A stretch of 64,000 nucleotides of DNA from contig CAOLHI010000153.1 of NCBI GenBank assembly GCA_948474755.1, forward strand, positions 1 through 64,000, read 5' to 3'. This document shows positions 12,221 to 23,553 of this stretch, piece by piece. The notes under the pieces are model-generated. The model was not told the DNA's origin. It saw nothing but the letters and a program-made list of their open reading frames with translations, and ran no database searches. The stretch is from Ctenosaura bakeri. Lineage: Eukaryota > Chordata > Lepidosauria > Squamata > Iguanidae. A program made the translations under genes and the position numbers. Numbering within the stretch: the stretch's first letter is position 1; each line of letters begins with the position of its first letter.

Positions 12221-13296
12221 CTGCAATGTTCCAACATCACAGCTGCTCTCACACATTCCTCCCCCCGTCCAGCCACTCTGGCTCTGTTTGCTTTTAAACA
12301 TCCAGCCTCATGAAAGAGTTTCTACAAATCCTGAAATGCTGACATACCACACTGTGAACTCTGGTTGGCCTTAATGGAAAGTATTTTACTACTACTACTA
12401 CCAACAATTCTTTCATAAATTTCTAATAGGCAATCAGAAGCAGAAAGCTAGGCAAAACACTTAGGTGATATACAATTTACAAAGAGCATACCCCATTACT
12501 TGGAAAGAGTCTTGCTACTTGAAAACTGCATTTTAAGAGACAAGGAAATAGGTCTGCTCTCTTTCAGTCTCAGGTTGTACAGCCAAGACACACACACACA
12601 CACACACACACACAAGAACATACTCACAGGCTTTTAACATAAAATGCTGCCTTCCATAAATTGTGTAATAAAGAGAATTTTGCTTTTCTGGACTGATTTA
12701 AGGTCATGAAGTCACTATGCAATTATCTCACCACAATTACAGTTCTACGTATATTTACTTATCTGCAGCTCCAACTGAGACAATGGGAGGCCCAGTAACA
12801 TAACCGCTTAACCATAAAGTCTAACCCAGAAATGCTCAAGCCACATTCTTAGGATACCAGTTCAACAGCAGGTGAACCATCCCCAAAATTAGGCTTCAGA
12901 ACCCACAGCTCACTCCCTAAGGCAACCCTCTTGGTGCCAGCCATATTACCCTTCCTGAGACAAGAAAATAAGCTCTTATTCTCCCAAGTTTTTCAATACA
13001 GACTTCCCTTGTTTTATACATGTAGGTTATCTTGGTTTTTTTGCAAACTATCCTAGAAACCCTGCTGTAGCACATAAGCCTTTTAGATTAGACAGACACC
13101 TAAAACAGAATTAAAAAACAGGGACAGCTTCAAAGGAGTTCTTTGCCCAGAAGAAAAGATGCTCCAATGTAAACGACTATCTCATTGATCTTATCCCCTG
13201 CTGAAAATAGTCAGTATTTCTAGGGATGTTTCATTTCCTATTTGGAAGAGAAAAAGAAGGCTTAAGAGGCCCATGACTGCCTGGGACAGTAAGAAC
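12221..13296. other. TMEM164: TMEM164 intron, nothing recognised beyond the (CA)n
   Basis: Low-complexity patches (ACTACTACTACTACC near 12388) and unique sequence. Confidence 0.4.
12588..12614. repeat. (CA)n microsatellite
   Basis: An uninterrupted CA run in the TMEM164 intron. Confidence 0.95.
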
Positions 13297-13495
13297 CAGG
13301 ATGGTCTAGTGGTTTGAGTTCTGGACCAGCACTCTAAGAGACCAGGGTTTAAATCTTCAGTCACAGACCAGCATCATGGCCATGAGCAAGTCACATTCTC
13401 TCAGCTTTGGAAATGCAATTGCAAATGCCTTCTGAACAAATCTTGCCAAGAAAACCAAAGGTCACATAAATCTGAATCAACTTCAAGTATTAACA
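13297..13495 (+). mobile_element. Sauria-type tRNA SINE, plus, degraded
   Basis: The head reads ATGGTCTAGTGGTTTGAGTT with a worn B box (GACCAGGGTTTAAATC). The body includes CTTGCCAAGAAAACC, and the tail is diverged. It lies just upstream (plus sense) of a second SINE. Confidence 0.65.
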
Positions 13496-13507
13496 ATACA
13501 GCAACAA

Positions 13508-13710
13508 TACAGTGGTGTAGTGGTGGTCTAAGTATGATGCTAGGATTCTGGGAGACCAGAATTCAAATCCCCAGTCACTCATGGAGGTCACGCACTCTCA
13601 GCCTAAGAGGAAGCTACGGCAACCCCCTCGATCGAAATCTTGCGAAGAAAACTCCAAGCAAGGGTTGCTGTGAGTCACCAGTCAACGTGAAGGCACATGA
13701 GAACAACAAG
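13508..13710 (+). mobile_element. Sauria-type tRNA SINE abutting the TMEM164 splice donor
   Basis: The order is tRNA-like head (GTGGTGTAGTGGTGG, B box GACCAGAATTCAAATC), body (CTCTCAGCCTAAGAGGAAGC) and BovB-like tail ending AACAACAAG. The tail ends 22 bp from the TMEM164 intron donor at 13732-13733, so the first intronic bases of the antisense gene run almost directly into the SINE. Confidence 0.75.
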
Positions 13711-13733
13711 AAGAGCCCGGCAGCCTTCCTTAC

Positions 13734-14099
13734 CTGCATCATGGTGACCACATGGCACGGGTTCAGCAAGTAGATGACAGTCCTCGAAGCAAACTTGAAT
13801 CCCACTTCTAATCCAAAAGTGAGGCAAAGAGCTACGAGCAGCAAGTTTTTCCCCAAGCTCTCCTCCTTGGTCCGAGACTGGGCCAGCAAGTCTCCCGCCT
13901 CTCTGGAATGAGTCCGACGGATCTTCTTCAGAGACACCATCACCTCCAGGACGCCCATGCTGAGGAAGACCACCGTTTCCACCAGGCGCTGCTGCCACGG
14001 GAGGAAGGCGGCACACTCGGGACCTCCATTCCCCGCGAAGCTTGGGTCCACCCCCCCATACATCCAGTCCAAAAGGTTGGAGAAGCTGTACCGACTCAT
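13734..14099 (-). CDS. TMEM164: TMEM164, first coding exon (residues 1-122, partial gene)
   Basis: This is the N-terminal part of transmembrane protein 164, recognised from the start MSRYSF and the block [20 protein letters not shown] (residues 11-30). Hydrophobic segments are at about residues 36-57 and 84-104, with a third stretch around 107-120 ([15 protein letters not shown]). A charged, poorly conserved linker (about 58-83) separates the first two. The family protein is about 297 residues, so about 60% lies on exons outside the window. The exon ends in phase 0 at CAG followed by GTAAGG (donor GT at 13733-13732). The start at 14099 is chosen because known family members begin MSRYS and the context GCCATGA is good. 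An in-frame ATG at 14198 would add 33 residues. From recalled literature, TMEM164 is an ER/Golgi-type membrane acyltransferase making arachidonoyl ether phospholipids, with a catalytic cysteine near residue 123 in human. The Cys at 115 here, in NPCH, is the likely counterpart (inference). Confidence 0.93.
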
Positions 14100-14311
14100 G
14101 GCAAAGCCCTGTCCTTCCTCCGCCCTGTCTTGGCCTTCCTGGAGCGGGCGAGAGTTCGAAGAGATCAAAGCTAAGATGCTGTCTGGGTGGCGAAACATGA
14201 ACTACTCCTCCTCGGGAGAGGGAGTCCCTATCCGCAGGTTCACTCCCTCCCTCCCTCTTCCGGGAAGGAAGCCGGTCAAGGAGAGCTGCTCAGATGGAGA
14301 GCTCCAGGGAT
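13734..14311 (-). other. TMEM164: TMEM164 exon 2 with 5'-UTR portion and candidate acceptors
   Basis: Upstream of the start codon on the minus strand are two good 3' splice sites. One is CTTCCTCTTTTTCAG with AG at 14313-14312, so the exon would begin at 14311. The other is CCCCTCCTTTTTCCAG with AG at 14346-14345, so the exon would begin at 14344. Either gives an exon of about 580-610 bp with 210-245 nt of 5'-UTR before the ATG at 14099. Upstream of both acceptors the sequence runs into the CpG island, where a non-coding first exon is expected. Which acceptor is used cannot be settled without transcripts. Confidence 0.65.
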
Positions 14312-14819
14312 CTGAAAAAGAGGAAGCACAGAACTTCTGACCCTCTGGAAAAAGGAGGGGCAAACAACCAGTAAGCACCTCAGGGGCCAGGAAAAGATGT
14401 GTAGCAATCGCAAGCACTCATCTCTTTCCTCACACCGAAAGGGCTGTGTCATCCAGGCTTCACCCACCTGTCAGTCACTTGGTGACCCGCCCCAGCACGA
14501 AAGCCATGCCCCATGGATGGCCCAGGGGTGCCAAAGGAGAACCTTGCCCTCCCAAATAAATATTCTGTCCCCCTCCTTCTGGTGAATTTCTCCTCCAGTC
14601 CTCCCCATTTCTAACCCTGCAGGGAAGAAAGCACAGAAAAGAGATCCTCTGATAGTGCCTTCCTTTGCCTCCCCTGGGGCATCTCTGCCTGCTCCTTTTC
14701 TCTGGATGCCTCGTCTAAATTCTCAATATTTAAAACCTTGCCATGCTAGAAATGTGGAAAAAAGGTTCCCTGGAGAGGGTGAGAGTGGTGACCTGGGTGG
14801 GGGTCCCCTGCTCTCACGT

Positions 14820-16085
14820 GGCCAGCCCCCTCCCTAGCAACAGAACCAGGGGGCCCGGCGGTAACAAAGCCCCCCAGGCTTCCAGGTTCTGAAGAAGCAG
14901 GGAGGGCGAGACCAGGGGCTGCGCCTTCGCGCAAAAGGGCAAACACGCCCAATAAGCGCAAAGAGGCAGAGGGCAGGAAAGCCATCAAGGCAGGCGCCCC
15001 GCAACTTCTCCCCGGCCAGGGTTTCCAGGTTCTCTGCCCCCGCCCTCCACTCGCACGCACGCGAACACGCGGGTTCGGCCCCTCTTGCGCCCCCTCTCCT
15101 CTCCTCCCCCAGCCTCTAAAGAGGGGCCCCCAACACGGACACTCGCTCTCCTCGCTCCAACCGGCCACGATGCTCCGTGGGGGGCAGGACCACCCCTCTT
15201 CTCCCCCCCAAAAGACCCTCCTCCTCTCCCTCTCCAAAACAAGGAGGGAAGGAGGCGGAGGGAGGGGGAAAGGGGCCTACACGCGGGTGGGTCTGCTTCC
15301 TCCCCCCCCAGGGCGCCCCATTCCTCCAAAACTGCTCCTCGCCCCCCCAGCAAAAACAACAAAAACAAAAAGCAGAGAGAGGGGGGAAGGAGGTGCCCCC
15401 CTCTCCTCCTGCGCGCGCGCCCTTTGCGCCTTTTGCGCCTCTGCCTTCCTCCTCCTCCTCCTCCTCCTCCTGGTCCAGTACCTGGAGGCGCGGGCGGGGA
15501 AGCCCACGAGGAAGCCCCGCGGCGGCCACGCTCCGGCTGCCTTCTTGGCCCCGAGGAGGAGGAGGAGGAGGTGGCGCTCCCGCGGCTGCTGCTGCTCCTC
15601 CTCCTCCGCCGGGCGCGCTTCAGGTGCACCCGGGGACGCCCTCGCCCGGGCCCCTCGCCGCGCCGCCTTTCCCGGGGCGGCCCCCGCTTCCCCCGCAGCA
15701 TCCCCCCTGCCCCCGACGGGCTCGGATCCGGCCGAAAAAAGGGATGGGCGAGGCCGGATTGGCTGCGCCGGGGGCGCACGCTCCGCCTCTCCGAAGGCGG
15801 CTCCACGCCGCGCGCCCCCGCCTGCCTCGCCAAGGATCCCTCGCGCGCGCCCGCGCGCCCGGGCGCTCCGCTCCTCCCCTCCCCGCCGCCTCCCCGCTTT
15901 CGGCCGCCCCCCCTGGTCGCCTCCGGCCCAGGGAGCCAAGGAGGGAAGCCAGGAAGGAAGCGCAAAGGGCGCGCGCGCACCGACAGGTTGGCTCCGGCTT
16001 CCTCCCTCCAGGTTGGTTGGTTGGTTTCCTTTCCAGCCCTTCTGACGATGGAGTTGCCCGGTCGCCCAAGGAGCAAGAAGGGCCA
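14820..16085 (-). promoter_or_regulatory. TMEM164: CpG island: TMEM164 promoter and putative non-coding exon 1
   Basis: The stretch is very G+C-rich and CpG-dense and sits directly upstream of the TMEM164 coding exon. A CCAAT box in minus-strand orientation lies at 15758-15762 (ATTGG on plus), with GC boxes nearby (GGGGCGG at 15674-15680), pointing to transcription start around 15.6-15.7 kb. A candidate exon-1 donor on the minus strand is CTCCAG followed by GTACTG (GT at 15481-15480). The region also holds a (CCT)n tract near 15448-15470 and long purine/pyrimidine-asymmetric stretches. Long open frames on both strands here are by-products of the base composition, not genes. The island call is firm; the start site and donor are inferred. 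Confidence 0.75.
15448..15472. repeat. (CCT)n tract in TMEM164 CpG island
   Basis: About seven CCT/CTC repeats within a longer pyrimidine stretch. Because TMEM164 is on the minus strand, the transcript would carry an AGG-rich run if this is exonic. Confidence 0.85.
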
Positions 16086-16313
16086 GCCCCCCAAAAAATA
16101 TATTTAAAAATAAAATAGCAATAAGGGCCAGGCAAAAAAGTCAAAGCATAATGCATGGCGCGCAGGGCTGACCCTCGGGAAGGAGCCCGGGAGGAGATCT
16201 GTGTCCTGCCCAAAGGCAAGGATGGGCTGCACTTCGCTGAGCCATGCACGGGTGGTTTTGCAAATAGACAAGTTACATAATATGTATCTATGCAAGTTAT
16301 ATACACACGCATA

Positions 16314-16761
16314 CAGTCAGCCCTCCACATTTGCTGGTTTGACTTTCAGGGATTTGGTTATTTGCCAGTTTCTCCAACCCCTGCCCCCCAACACACCCTA
16401 AGACATTGCTTTTCTGGGGGAACTTTCTTAGTGGCTCCAAGGAGGCCACGCAGCCCTTTAAAAACCTGCCTCTCGTCCTCCTCCTCCTCCTCCTCTTCCA
16501 TCAGCCTGGAAGCCCAGTTTTTCAGCATCACAACCCCTTTCCCAATGCCCCCCACTCCCAAAGCAGGAGATGGGTGTGAGAGAGGAAGCCGAGGGTCACA
16601 ATACCAACCTCTCCTTTCTCTGAACTGGTTTGGACCTTCAGTGTCTGCTCTCCCCACCCTGCCTCGGCCCTCCTTCCACAGAAACGTTTTGATATTTGCA
16701 ATTTTTCCACTTTTGCAGGGGTCCTGGGCCCCAAATCCTAGCAAATGTGGAGGGCTGACTG
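16314..16761. mobile_element. Tigger-like non-autonomous DNA element, intact ends
   Basis: The ends are inverted repeats, CAGTCAGCCCTCCACATTTG at left and its complement CAAATGTGGAGGGCTGACTG at right. The left flank is TA and the right flank TG (TA expected for pogo/Tigger). The 448-bp interior has a (CTC)n tract near 16475 and no transposase. Confidence 0.75.
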
Positions 16762-19700
16762 TGTGTGTGTGTGTGTATATCACCTACATTCATATATAAC
16801 ATGATGCCCCCATTCTGGCCCTCTAAGTCATCACTTGGAAGAAAGGACAACTGAAAATGTAGCACACGTGTAAACCTTGTGTATATCCTATAGTTATACA
16901 TAGTTGCAGATGGGTAACCATCACAATGTGGAGAAACAGAGTTATCTATTATTCTTAATATATATTCACACCAAATAACTGGAGCAAGCAGAGGTTGCAA
17001 TGTTTTTATTTATTTTTTTTGCAATGCAATTAGCAGATAGTATTTAAGTTTCAGGAACCATCCACAAATTCAACAAACACTTCTTGTGACTGCAGCCCAA
17101 ACAACTGGTGGATACAGGGAGTAAACAAAAAGTTACACTGACTGTTTTGCAGAATTTGGTTACTGTTATTATTACTGTCTTTGTTTATGGCTCCTGTAAC
17201 TTAAATATAGTTAATTGCATTGTAGAAAAAGATCAAAAACATTACATCCTCTGCTACCTAGAGCAACCCTATTTGGTTGCTAACAGTGGCAATTTCCACG
17301 CTAGACTATTATAGTGCTATTATTCCACTTTCAACCTCCTATGGTATCCTGGGACTTGCAGTTTAGGGAGGGACCTTTGGAAGTCTCAGCCAGAGAGCTC
17401 TTGGGCCTCAGGAAACTACAAATCCCAGAATTCCACAGGAGGTTGAAAGTGGAATACTAGCACTATAACAGTGCTATAACAGCAGAAATGGCCTGAGTCT
17501 TCACCATGCTATTTCTAACTGTAGTGTCTTTTACTTTGACCATGCCTAATCTACCAATAAATGTTATCTCAGAGCTTCTCTTATGGAATTGTTGCTTCGT
17601 TAAGCCAATAAGCATCCATTGCAAGGATGCCGTCCCACCTAGGGCAGAAAATTACTGTATTTCCTTATCATAAAGTCTGCTAATAAGGATCCATGGTGTT
17701 TTGATTAGGCAGTAGACATTTCTGTCCTGCAGACTAATGGAAATGACTGGAGGCTAACCAAAATACCCAATTCTTGCTGCTAAAATCAGACCCTGCTATC
17801 TCCAAAGCCTTTTTCCCCCTCACTGGGTATCTTTTAACCTTCCTATGACCCTGTTTAAACAGCTGTATCTTAAGTCAACAGCACAGAAGACCTCTAAAGG
17901 CAATAGATTCCTGGACAGGGGATACTTTCCCTTTTGTTTAGTGTGAGATCATCTCTCTTCACTCCATCATCTGGTGGAAACTATCACAGTGTCAGACACT
18001 ATTTTAAAAAGCCAAGTTAAGCATGCACATTGTAATAACAACAACTTGATATGCATGTGTGTGCCCTTCAAATCATTCATTGATTTATGGCAACCCCAGA
18101 TGTCCTTCCTAGGTCTTAGATGTTGGCCTGGAAGCCTCAGGACCTGGGATGACCCTGAACCGGCTACCTTGATCAGTGCTACCCAAAGTGGTAGTCCTTC
18201 AACTGCTGTTGGGCCCTGATCCCTTGGCTGCTAGTACATTGTAGTCTTCTGAGAAGGAAAAGAAAAGTTGTAGCCAATGGGCATTTAAAAAAATGCTACC
18301 CCGCCCACCTCAGATAGCCTGAAAATCACTGGTAATTAAAGAATTACAACCAGGAGCTGTCCAAAGCACTGATCCCCAGAACAGGTCCAACACCTGAGAT
18401 GATGTCGTAAGTCATCCCTTGGAGGATTCAAAGGAGGAGGAGGAGGAGAAGACAGATTGCCAGGAAGATCCAGCTTTCTCTGAGTCCAAGGAGATGGGAG
18501 CTGAGGCCATGGAGGATTCTGTTCCCCAGCAAAACGTAGCCGAGACGGAGGGAAAAATGCCAAGCCTAGCACCATTTAAGTAATAAATCCTAACCGCATT
18601 TGCACTAATGAGATACCTGTGCCCTAGAAGGAGCTACTCATAAATATCATGACAGTTGCCTCCCAGCCTTAGTGCTGAGAGTTGACTGCATTTTGAAGTA
18701 TTCTGTGTACTCAAAGCTGGCACACATACCCGGACATCTGACCTGCTGATACAGCTTTTGGACCAGCTAAAGGCTACCCTTGTGCTTCTCCTTGTATCTT
18801 GACCCAGGCTGGAATGACTTCTCCGCTACTTCTACACATCAGCCTGCTGCTGTGGGCACTTCCTGACTTATGCTGAGCACAAATGATGCCTTTAAAGTTC
18901 CCACCAAAGTCCAGAGTGAATTCACTACCCCAGTGGCATGGCTACCTCCTATATATCCACACCCAGTCCAGCCCTTTGATTCTCCACTTTCAAAATGCAT
19001 GTAATGGTCAGTCACTTCTACCCACAGCACACAACTGTTGGATGGTAGTTGTGCTACTGCAAAATAAGTTCTATTGGTCCATTATTCAGCAACCTGCATC
19101 TCTAGTTAGTCCATGAGGAATCTTGGTGGAAAGGTTGCATATCTGAGAGTATTCTCTCTGAAATAGTCTCCTTATGTGGCCAAGGGCTCATGTTACTCAA
19201 CTCATTTGATGCAGAAGAATTGAAAATCCTTTTCGCTGTATCACTGATCCTCCCCACCCCCTGAATGGTGCACAACATATTCGACAATTTTTATACAGGA
19301 TTGTTGCTTCCCAGTTCTTCCATTTATAGCCCTTCTGGTCATGCCTAGAGAATGATATGCCCAAGTGTATTGCAACTGAAAACTGCCAGATACATAGCCT
19401 CAGTGAATGATTCAGCAGAAGTATTGGTCTGAGAAGAAGAACTGTTCTGGGTGTCAGTTTTCAGAGATGAAAAATTTCGGTGTTATCTATACACACTGAC
19501 AGTGCAGAGTTGTTGTTTTTTTAAATTGCTGGCATCACTATGTTTACTCTAAGCAGGCCTCAATGATATCTCTTTAAGCAGAAAGTTAGACATCCCTGAA
19601 AAAAATGCTTTGGAACAACCGACATTTGCTATTTGGTCTGGAGGATATGAATCATTTAGCAAAACCAAGAATGTCACTGGAATTGTCACTTCGCAGTTTT

Positions 19701-19824
19701 TCCTCCTGAGAAGGTCAGTGGCCTAGTTAGTGTCAGGTGGGTGGTGAATCTGGCTTTTAGTCTGAACTTGGAAGGAGCTAGCCAATCTGCTGAAATAATT
19801 TGGAAGATTGTAAAAACATATTTT
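16762..19824. other. Intergenic, mostly unique apart from MITE copy 2
   Basis: Near 18057-18100, GTGTGTGCCCTTCAAATCAT followed by TTTATGGCAACCCC may be an eroded SINE tail. No gene seen. Confidence 0.4.
17288..17493. mobile_element. Harbinger-like MITE, copy 2
   Basis: Left arm GGCAATTTCCACGCTAGACT; right arm ending GCAGAAATGGCC. The right arm carries an extra local repeat of CTATAACAGTG. Long-core type with CTCTTGGGCCTCAGG. Confidence 0.8.
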
Positions 19825-20056
19825 GAGAGCCAGGGTAATGGTCTGAGTACTGGATTATGACCCAGGAGACCAGGATTCGATTCCCTCCTTGGCCATGGAA
19901 ACCCATTGACCAGGATTCGATTCCCTGCTTGGCCATGGAAACCCATTGAGTGACCTTGGCCGTGTCACACACTCTCAGCCCCAGAAAACCTTGTGATAGA
20001 TTCGCCTTAGGGTCACCATAAGTTGGAAATGACTTGAAGGCACACGACAGCAACAG
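19825..20056 (+). mobile_element. Sauria-type tRNA SINE with duplicated B-box segment
   Basis: The copy is well kept: head AGCCAGGGTAATGGTCTGAG, tail GGGTCACCATAAGTTGGAAA, end GACTTGAAGGCACACGACAG. A 40-bp segment carrying the B box and the GGCCATGGAAACCCATT motif is tandemly duplicated (19868-19907 and 19908-19947, one mismatch seen). Confidence 0.85.
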
Positions 20057-20109
20057 CTAAACAGTTTTTACATATTTACATTGCTGATGCTGTTAGGAAA
20101 AGGATGGAT

Positions 20110-20212
20110 AAATTTTGGCTGCAATTCTATACCCAGCTTCCAGGGGTACACCCCACTGAATGCAATGGGACTTACTTCTGAGTAGACATAAGACTGTATT
20201 GCAATACGCTTC
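20110..20212. repeat. Palindromic interspersed repeat (GGGACTTACTTCTGAGTAGA type)
   Basis: CAATTCTATACCCAGCTTCC, ACTGAATGCAATGGGACTTA and TTCTGAGTAGACATAAGACT belong to a repeat common in squamate genomes. Weak relatives lie near 37270-37320, 62655-62675 and 63118-63210. Confidence 0.45.
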
Positions 20213-20865
20213 GGTGCATGGGAAGACGTTATGTTGAATACCAAAAGAATCAACCCATAGTTTGACTTATCTTGGATAGTATATAAGGGGAAATTGCATG
20301 GTTGTTCAGTGATTAATACTTTAAAACAGTTGTCCAGATGAGGACATATTAAATGATCTGACAAATCTAGACAAATGACTGTCCAGGGGTATCTTGCCAA
20401 AAGGAAAATAAACACAATTTGTATTGTTAAGATGCATGGATGGAACATTGATTTTTCCAAGCTGGAATCAAAGGAGAGATAGACTGTCAACTCCATTTCA
20501 TTGAGGGAAAAAATAAAGCCACAGAACAATTTTTCACATAAATCAACAACTTCCCTAAGACTCCAGAAAAAGTTCCCCATTGACATGGTCATGAAGCGGC
20601 ACTCCAGCATAGAAGCAGTTCACCTCCAAAGTCCAAGAGGCAAGAGCTCCATTGGAAATGCCCAGGCAAAATGTTTTATCTGTCAGGAAAGGCTCCTTGA
20701 GGGTAGGAATTTTCTCAAGATTAGAAAATGTTATTCGTGGAATTCTGGATTAGGACTCATGGGCTCAGCAACATAAACCTCATTCTTGGGCCAGTAAAAA
20801 TTATCCTGTTCCTGTCTTCTACTTCTGGTGGCCTTGTTATGCCTGACCTTGTACTTTTTACACAT

Positions 20866-21103
20866 TTGTGTCATGTGCCTCCCAGTCATTTCCAACCTGT
20901 GGCAACCTTAAGGTGAATCTATCACAGGGTTTTCTTGGAAAGATTTGTTTCGGGAGGAGGGGTTGCTTTTGCCTTCCTCTGAGGCTGAGAGAGTGTGACT
21001 TTCCGAAAGCAGCCCATTGGGCTTCCATGGCTGACCAGGGCTTCAGAGTCTCTTTTCTAGAGTTGTGGTCCAATGCTCAGACCACTACACTAGGCTGACT
21101 CTC
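20866..21103 (-). mobile_element. Sauria-type tRNA SINE, minus
   Basis: Tail, body and tRNA-like head are all visible in reverse (CCTTCCTCTGAGGCTGAGAG; TTTCCATGGCTGACCAGGG; CCACTACACTAGGCTGACTC). It is near full length. Confidence 0.8.
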
Positions 21104-21695
21104 ATGTTCGACTTTGCCTCCTGGAATTTCCCTACCTGTTCATTGCTTGGAACTTGATGGAGTGAACCCTAGATTGTTTCCTGACTTTGGATGCTCCTCA
21201 GCTTGCTTATGTTCCTCCTCAATGTGACCCAGGAAGTTTAACCTTGGCATACTTGCTGACTCTCCTGGATTCTGACCACCTACCTTGTCTCCTTCAGGTA
21301 TAGTCTGACCATCAGTGGTTCTCTGGGTTTTCAGACAGAAGACTGATGGCTCCCGTGTCGGTGGGACGGTGAATCCACTCCAAGGTTTAGTTCCAATTTT
21401 AAACGAGCTACCCAAGCTACTGAATACTATCCACCCAAGAAAGTTCAGCATGTTGGATAACTCCTTTACTATTTTCACTAACATGGAAGCTACCAGCTGC
21501 TGCTGTCTAGAACTGTGGTTAAAACATACTTATGGTTTAGGAAAACAAGCCAGGATCAGAAAGTTTTACTTGGGAGATTTACTTTGGAGATATGGTTGGA
21601 AATCTTGGAATAGCTTTTTCAAAGTTCAGGCTAAAACCCTGAGCACATTCTGAGCCGTAAACCACCAGTTCCTGGAAATGCTGCGATTGAACCAA

Positions 21696-21892
21696 GGCCG
21701 TCTTCACACTAGAGAGTTATAGCACTTTAATTCCACTTTAACCGGTATGACAACATCCTATGGAACCCTAGGATTTGCAGTCTGGTGGGGCACTAGGACT
21801 GGCTGTTCCCTCCCGAAACTGCAAACCCCAGGGTTCCATAGAAGGTTGAAAGTGGAATCATAGCACTATAACACTCTAGTGCGGAAATGGCC
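21696..21892. mobile_element. Harbinger-like MITE, copy 3
   Basis: Both arms share the CTAGAG variant (CACTAGAGAGTTATAGC at left, CTATAACACTCTAGTGC at right). The left arm has a private insertion around CCGGTATGACAA. Confidence 0.8.
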
Positions 21893-22766
21893 TTAGAAAC
21901 TGGAAAGGGGTACCGGTGGTAGAGGATATGGTATCCCTCATTCAACACCTAAAACTCTTGGTCAACCATTTTTATTCATCTGAAAGATGTAAATGAGTGA
22001 GTAGTTACTACTGGCTCTCCTGTCTTGCATTTTAAGAGCAAAGACAAGGTTGGAGGGGAGGGAATCACATGGACCACCACCCCCGAAACCCACCACTTAT
22101 CTGCACAAAAGGACTTTTGTGTAGAAGCGCACTTGCTTGGAATGTGATGCCTCTTGAGGAGTCGGTGCCAATGTTCCCAATTTTCAAGGGCCGTACTTAG
22201 CATACTGGGTCCCTTTGAAGTGTGCCTTTGAATGGCTGCTGTGATAACATGATGAATGGTGTTTTTTTTTTAAGAAGGCAAGCAGAAAACAATCATGTAT
22301 TCATGTGGCTATTCTGACTCTTCTCCCCCATGCCCATGCAAGGGATTTCCAGTTCTGGATGCTTTTCAAGCAGCCTTCCTCAGCCTGGACCTGTTGGTCT
22401 ACACTTCCCATCATTCTCAGCAGGCATGGCCATAGACAGGACACCAGCAAAACAGGTGATCTACAGGCAAAGTTTTTTAAGAAAGCCTCTGACCAAGAAG
22501 ATCCTGTTTTATGAAGGCTTTTTACAGCCATCCATGCTCCCTTTCCTCCTCACCCTCTATCTAGGTAGAAGATTCTTTAGCAGCAGGAGCACTAAGAGGA
22601 TGGCGACAGAGGGCTGGAGAAACACAGACTCTCAGTGCCAGGATGCTGCAGCATTTCTGCAGTAAACCATGCAATAAAGCTTGAGCTGGGAAAGAGCAGG
22701 TTTCTGCTGAAGCTGTAACTGTGTGCGTCTGCCTACAACAAGTAAACAGCAGCTGCCTCCAGAATC

Positions 22767-22870
22767 CCTTAGTGCAGTGGTTCTTAACCTTTTCTTTACC
22801 ATGGACCCCCCCCCTTTAAATATCTTTTGTCACTGTGGACCACCAACACTTAAGCTGCCTGTTGGCTGTA
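22767..22870. mobile_element. hAT-like terminus, partial
   Basis: GCAGTGGTTCTTAACCTTTT followed by ACCATGGACCCCCC is the common hAT terminal motif. No matching right end was identified. Confidence 0.4.
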
Positions 22871-23359
22871 TACATGGGAGCAAGAAATGTCATGTGCTTC
22901 CTCTCAGCCACTCAATGTCATGCACTTGCATGTTCTTTCCATGTGCAGAAGTAGCAGGGGCTGAACACTTGTTTTTCCCCATCAAACAGTTGTCTTCATA
23001 CCCCTTGAATGATCTGAGATATTGTAATGAAACTGTGTACAAATGATGTCTGTAACCAGCAAAAGACTCCTGCTCTGTGAGATCCATGTATGACCGTCCA
23101 CCCATCTTCCTTCCTTCCTTCTTTCCTTCTTAACTGTAAAAACTATTGATCTGCCAACACAGAGACCCCATGAGTGTGTATTACCAAGAGCTGCTAGGTG
23201 ATGCTTCCCTAAGTAATGAAAGATGCCTCTTTCTCATAGTATGCAATTTCCCTCACCTGCCAATCTTGCATTTACCGTGCTTTGTTTTGTGATCAGTTAC
23301 TGGAAGGTAAACATGGGCCTAATTTGCAAGTATTACTGCTGATGTATGTCTCTCTCTGG

Positions 23360-23553
23360 AGAGCTAGCGTGACAGCATGGTTCGCGCACTGGACAATGAC
23401 CCTGGACACCCGAGTTCAGTTCCCCACTTGGCCATGGAAACCCACTGGCTGATCTTGGGCATGTCACACAGTCTCAGCCCCAGAAAAACCCATGATTGGT
23501 TTGCCGTAGGGTCTCCATAAGTTGAGAATTAATGGAAGGCACTCAGCAACAAC
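23360..23553 (+). mobile_element. Sauria-type tRNA SINE, plus
   Basis: The head is GAGCTAGCGTGACAGCATGG with a diverged B box (CGAGTTCAGTTCCCC). Body GGCCATGGAAACCCACTGG and tail GGGTCTCCATAAGTTGAGAA follow, ending GCAACAACATG. Confidence 0.8.

Noticed and set aside
14985..16118. Long open frames of 220-369 codons on both strands in the CpG island
   Set aside because: They overlap each other in several frames, consist of low-complexity Arg/Pro/Gly/Ser runs and arise from the scarcity of stop codons in G+C-rich DNA.
18057..18100. Separate SINE copy
   Set aside because: Only about 40 bp resembling a SINE tail and too diverged to call.
20068..20610. 180-codon minus-strand frame
   Set aside because: It includes the repeat at 20110-20212, and no family, promoter or splice structure was recognised.
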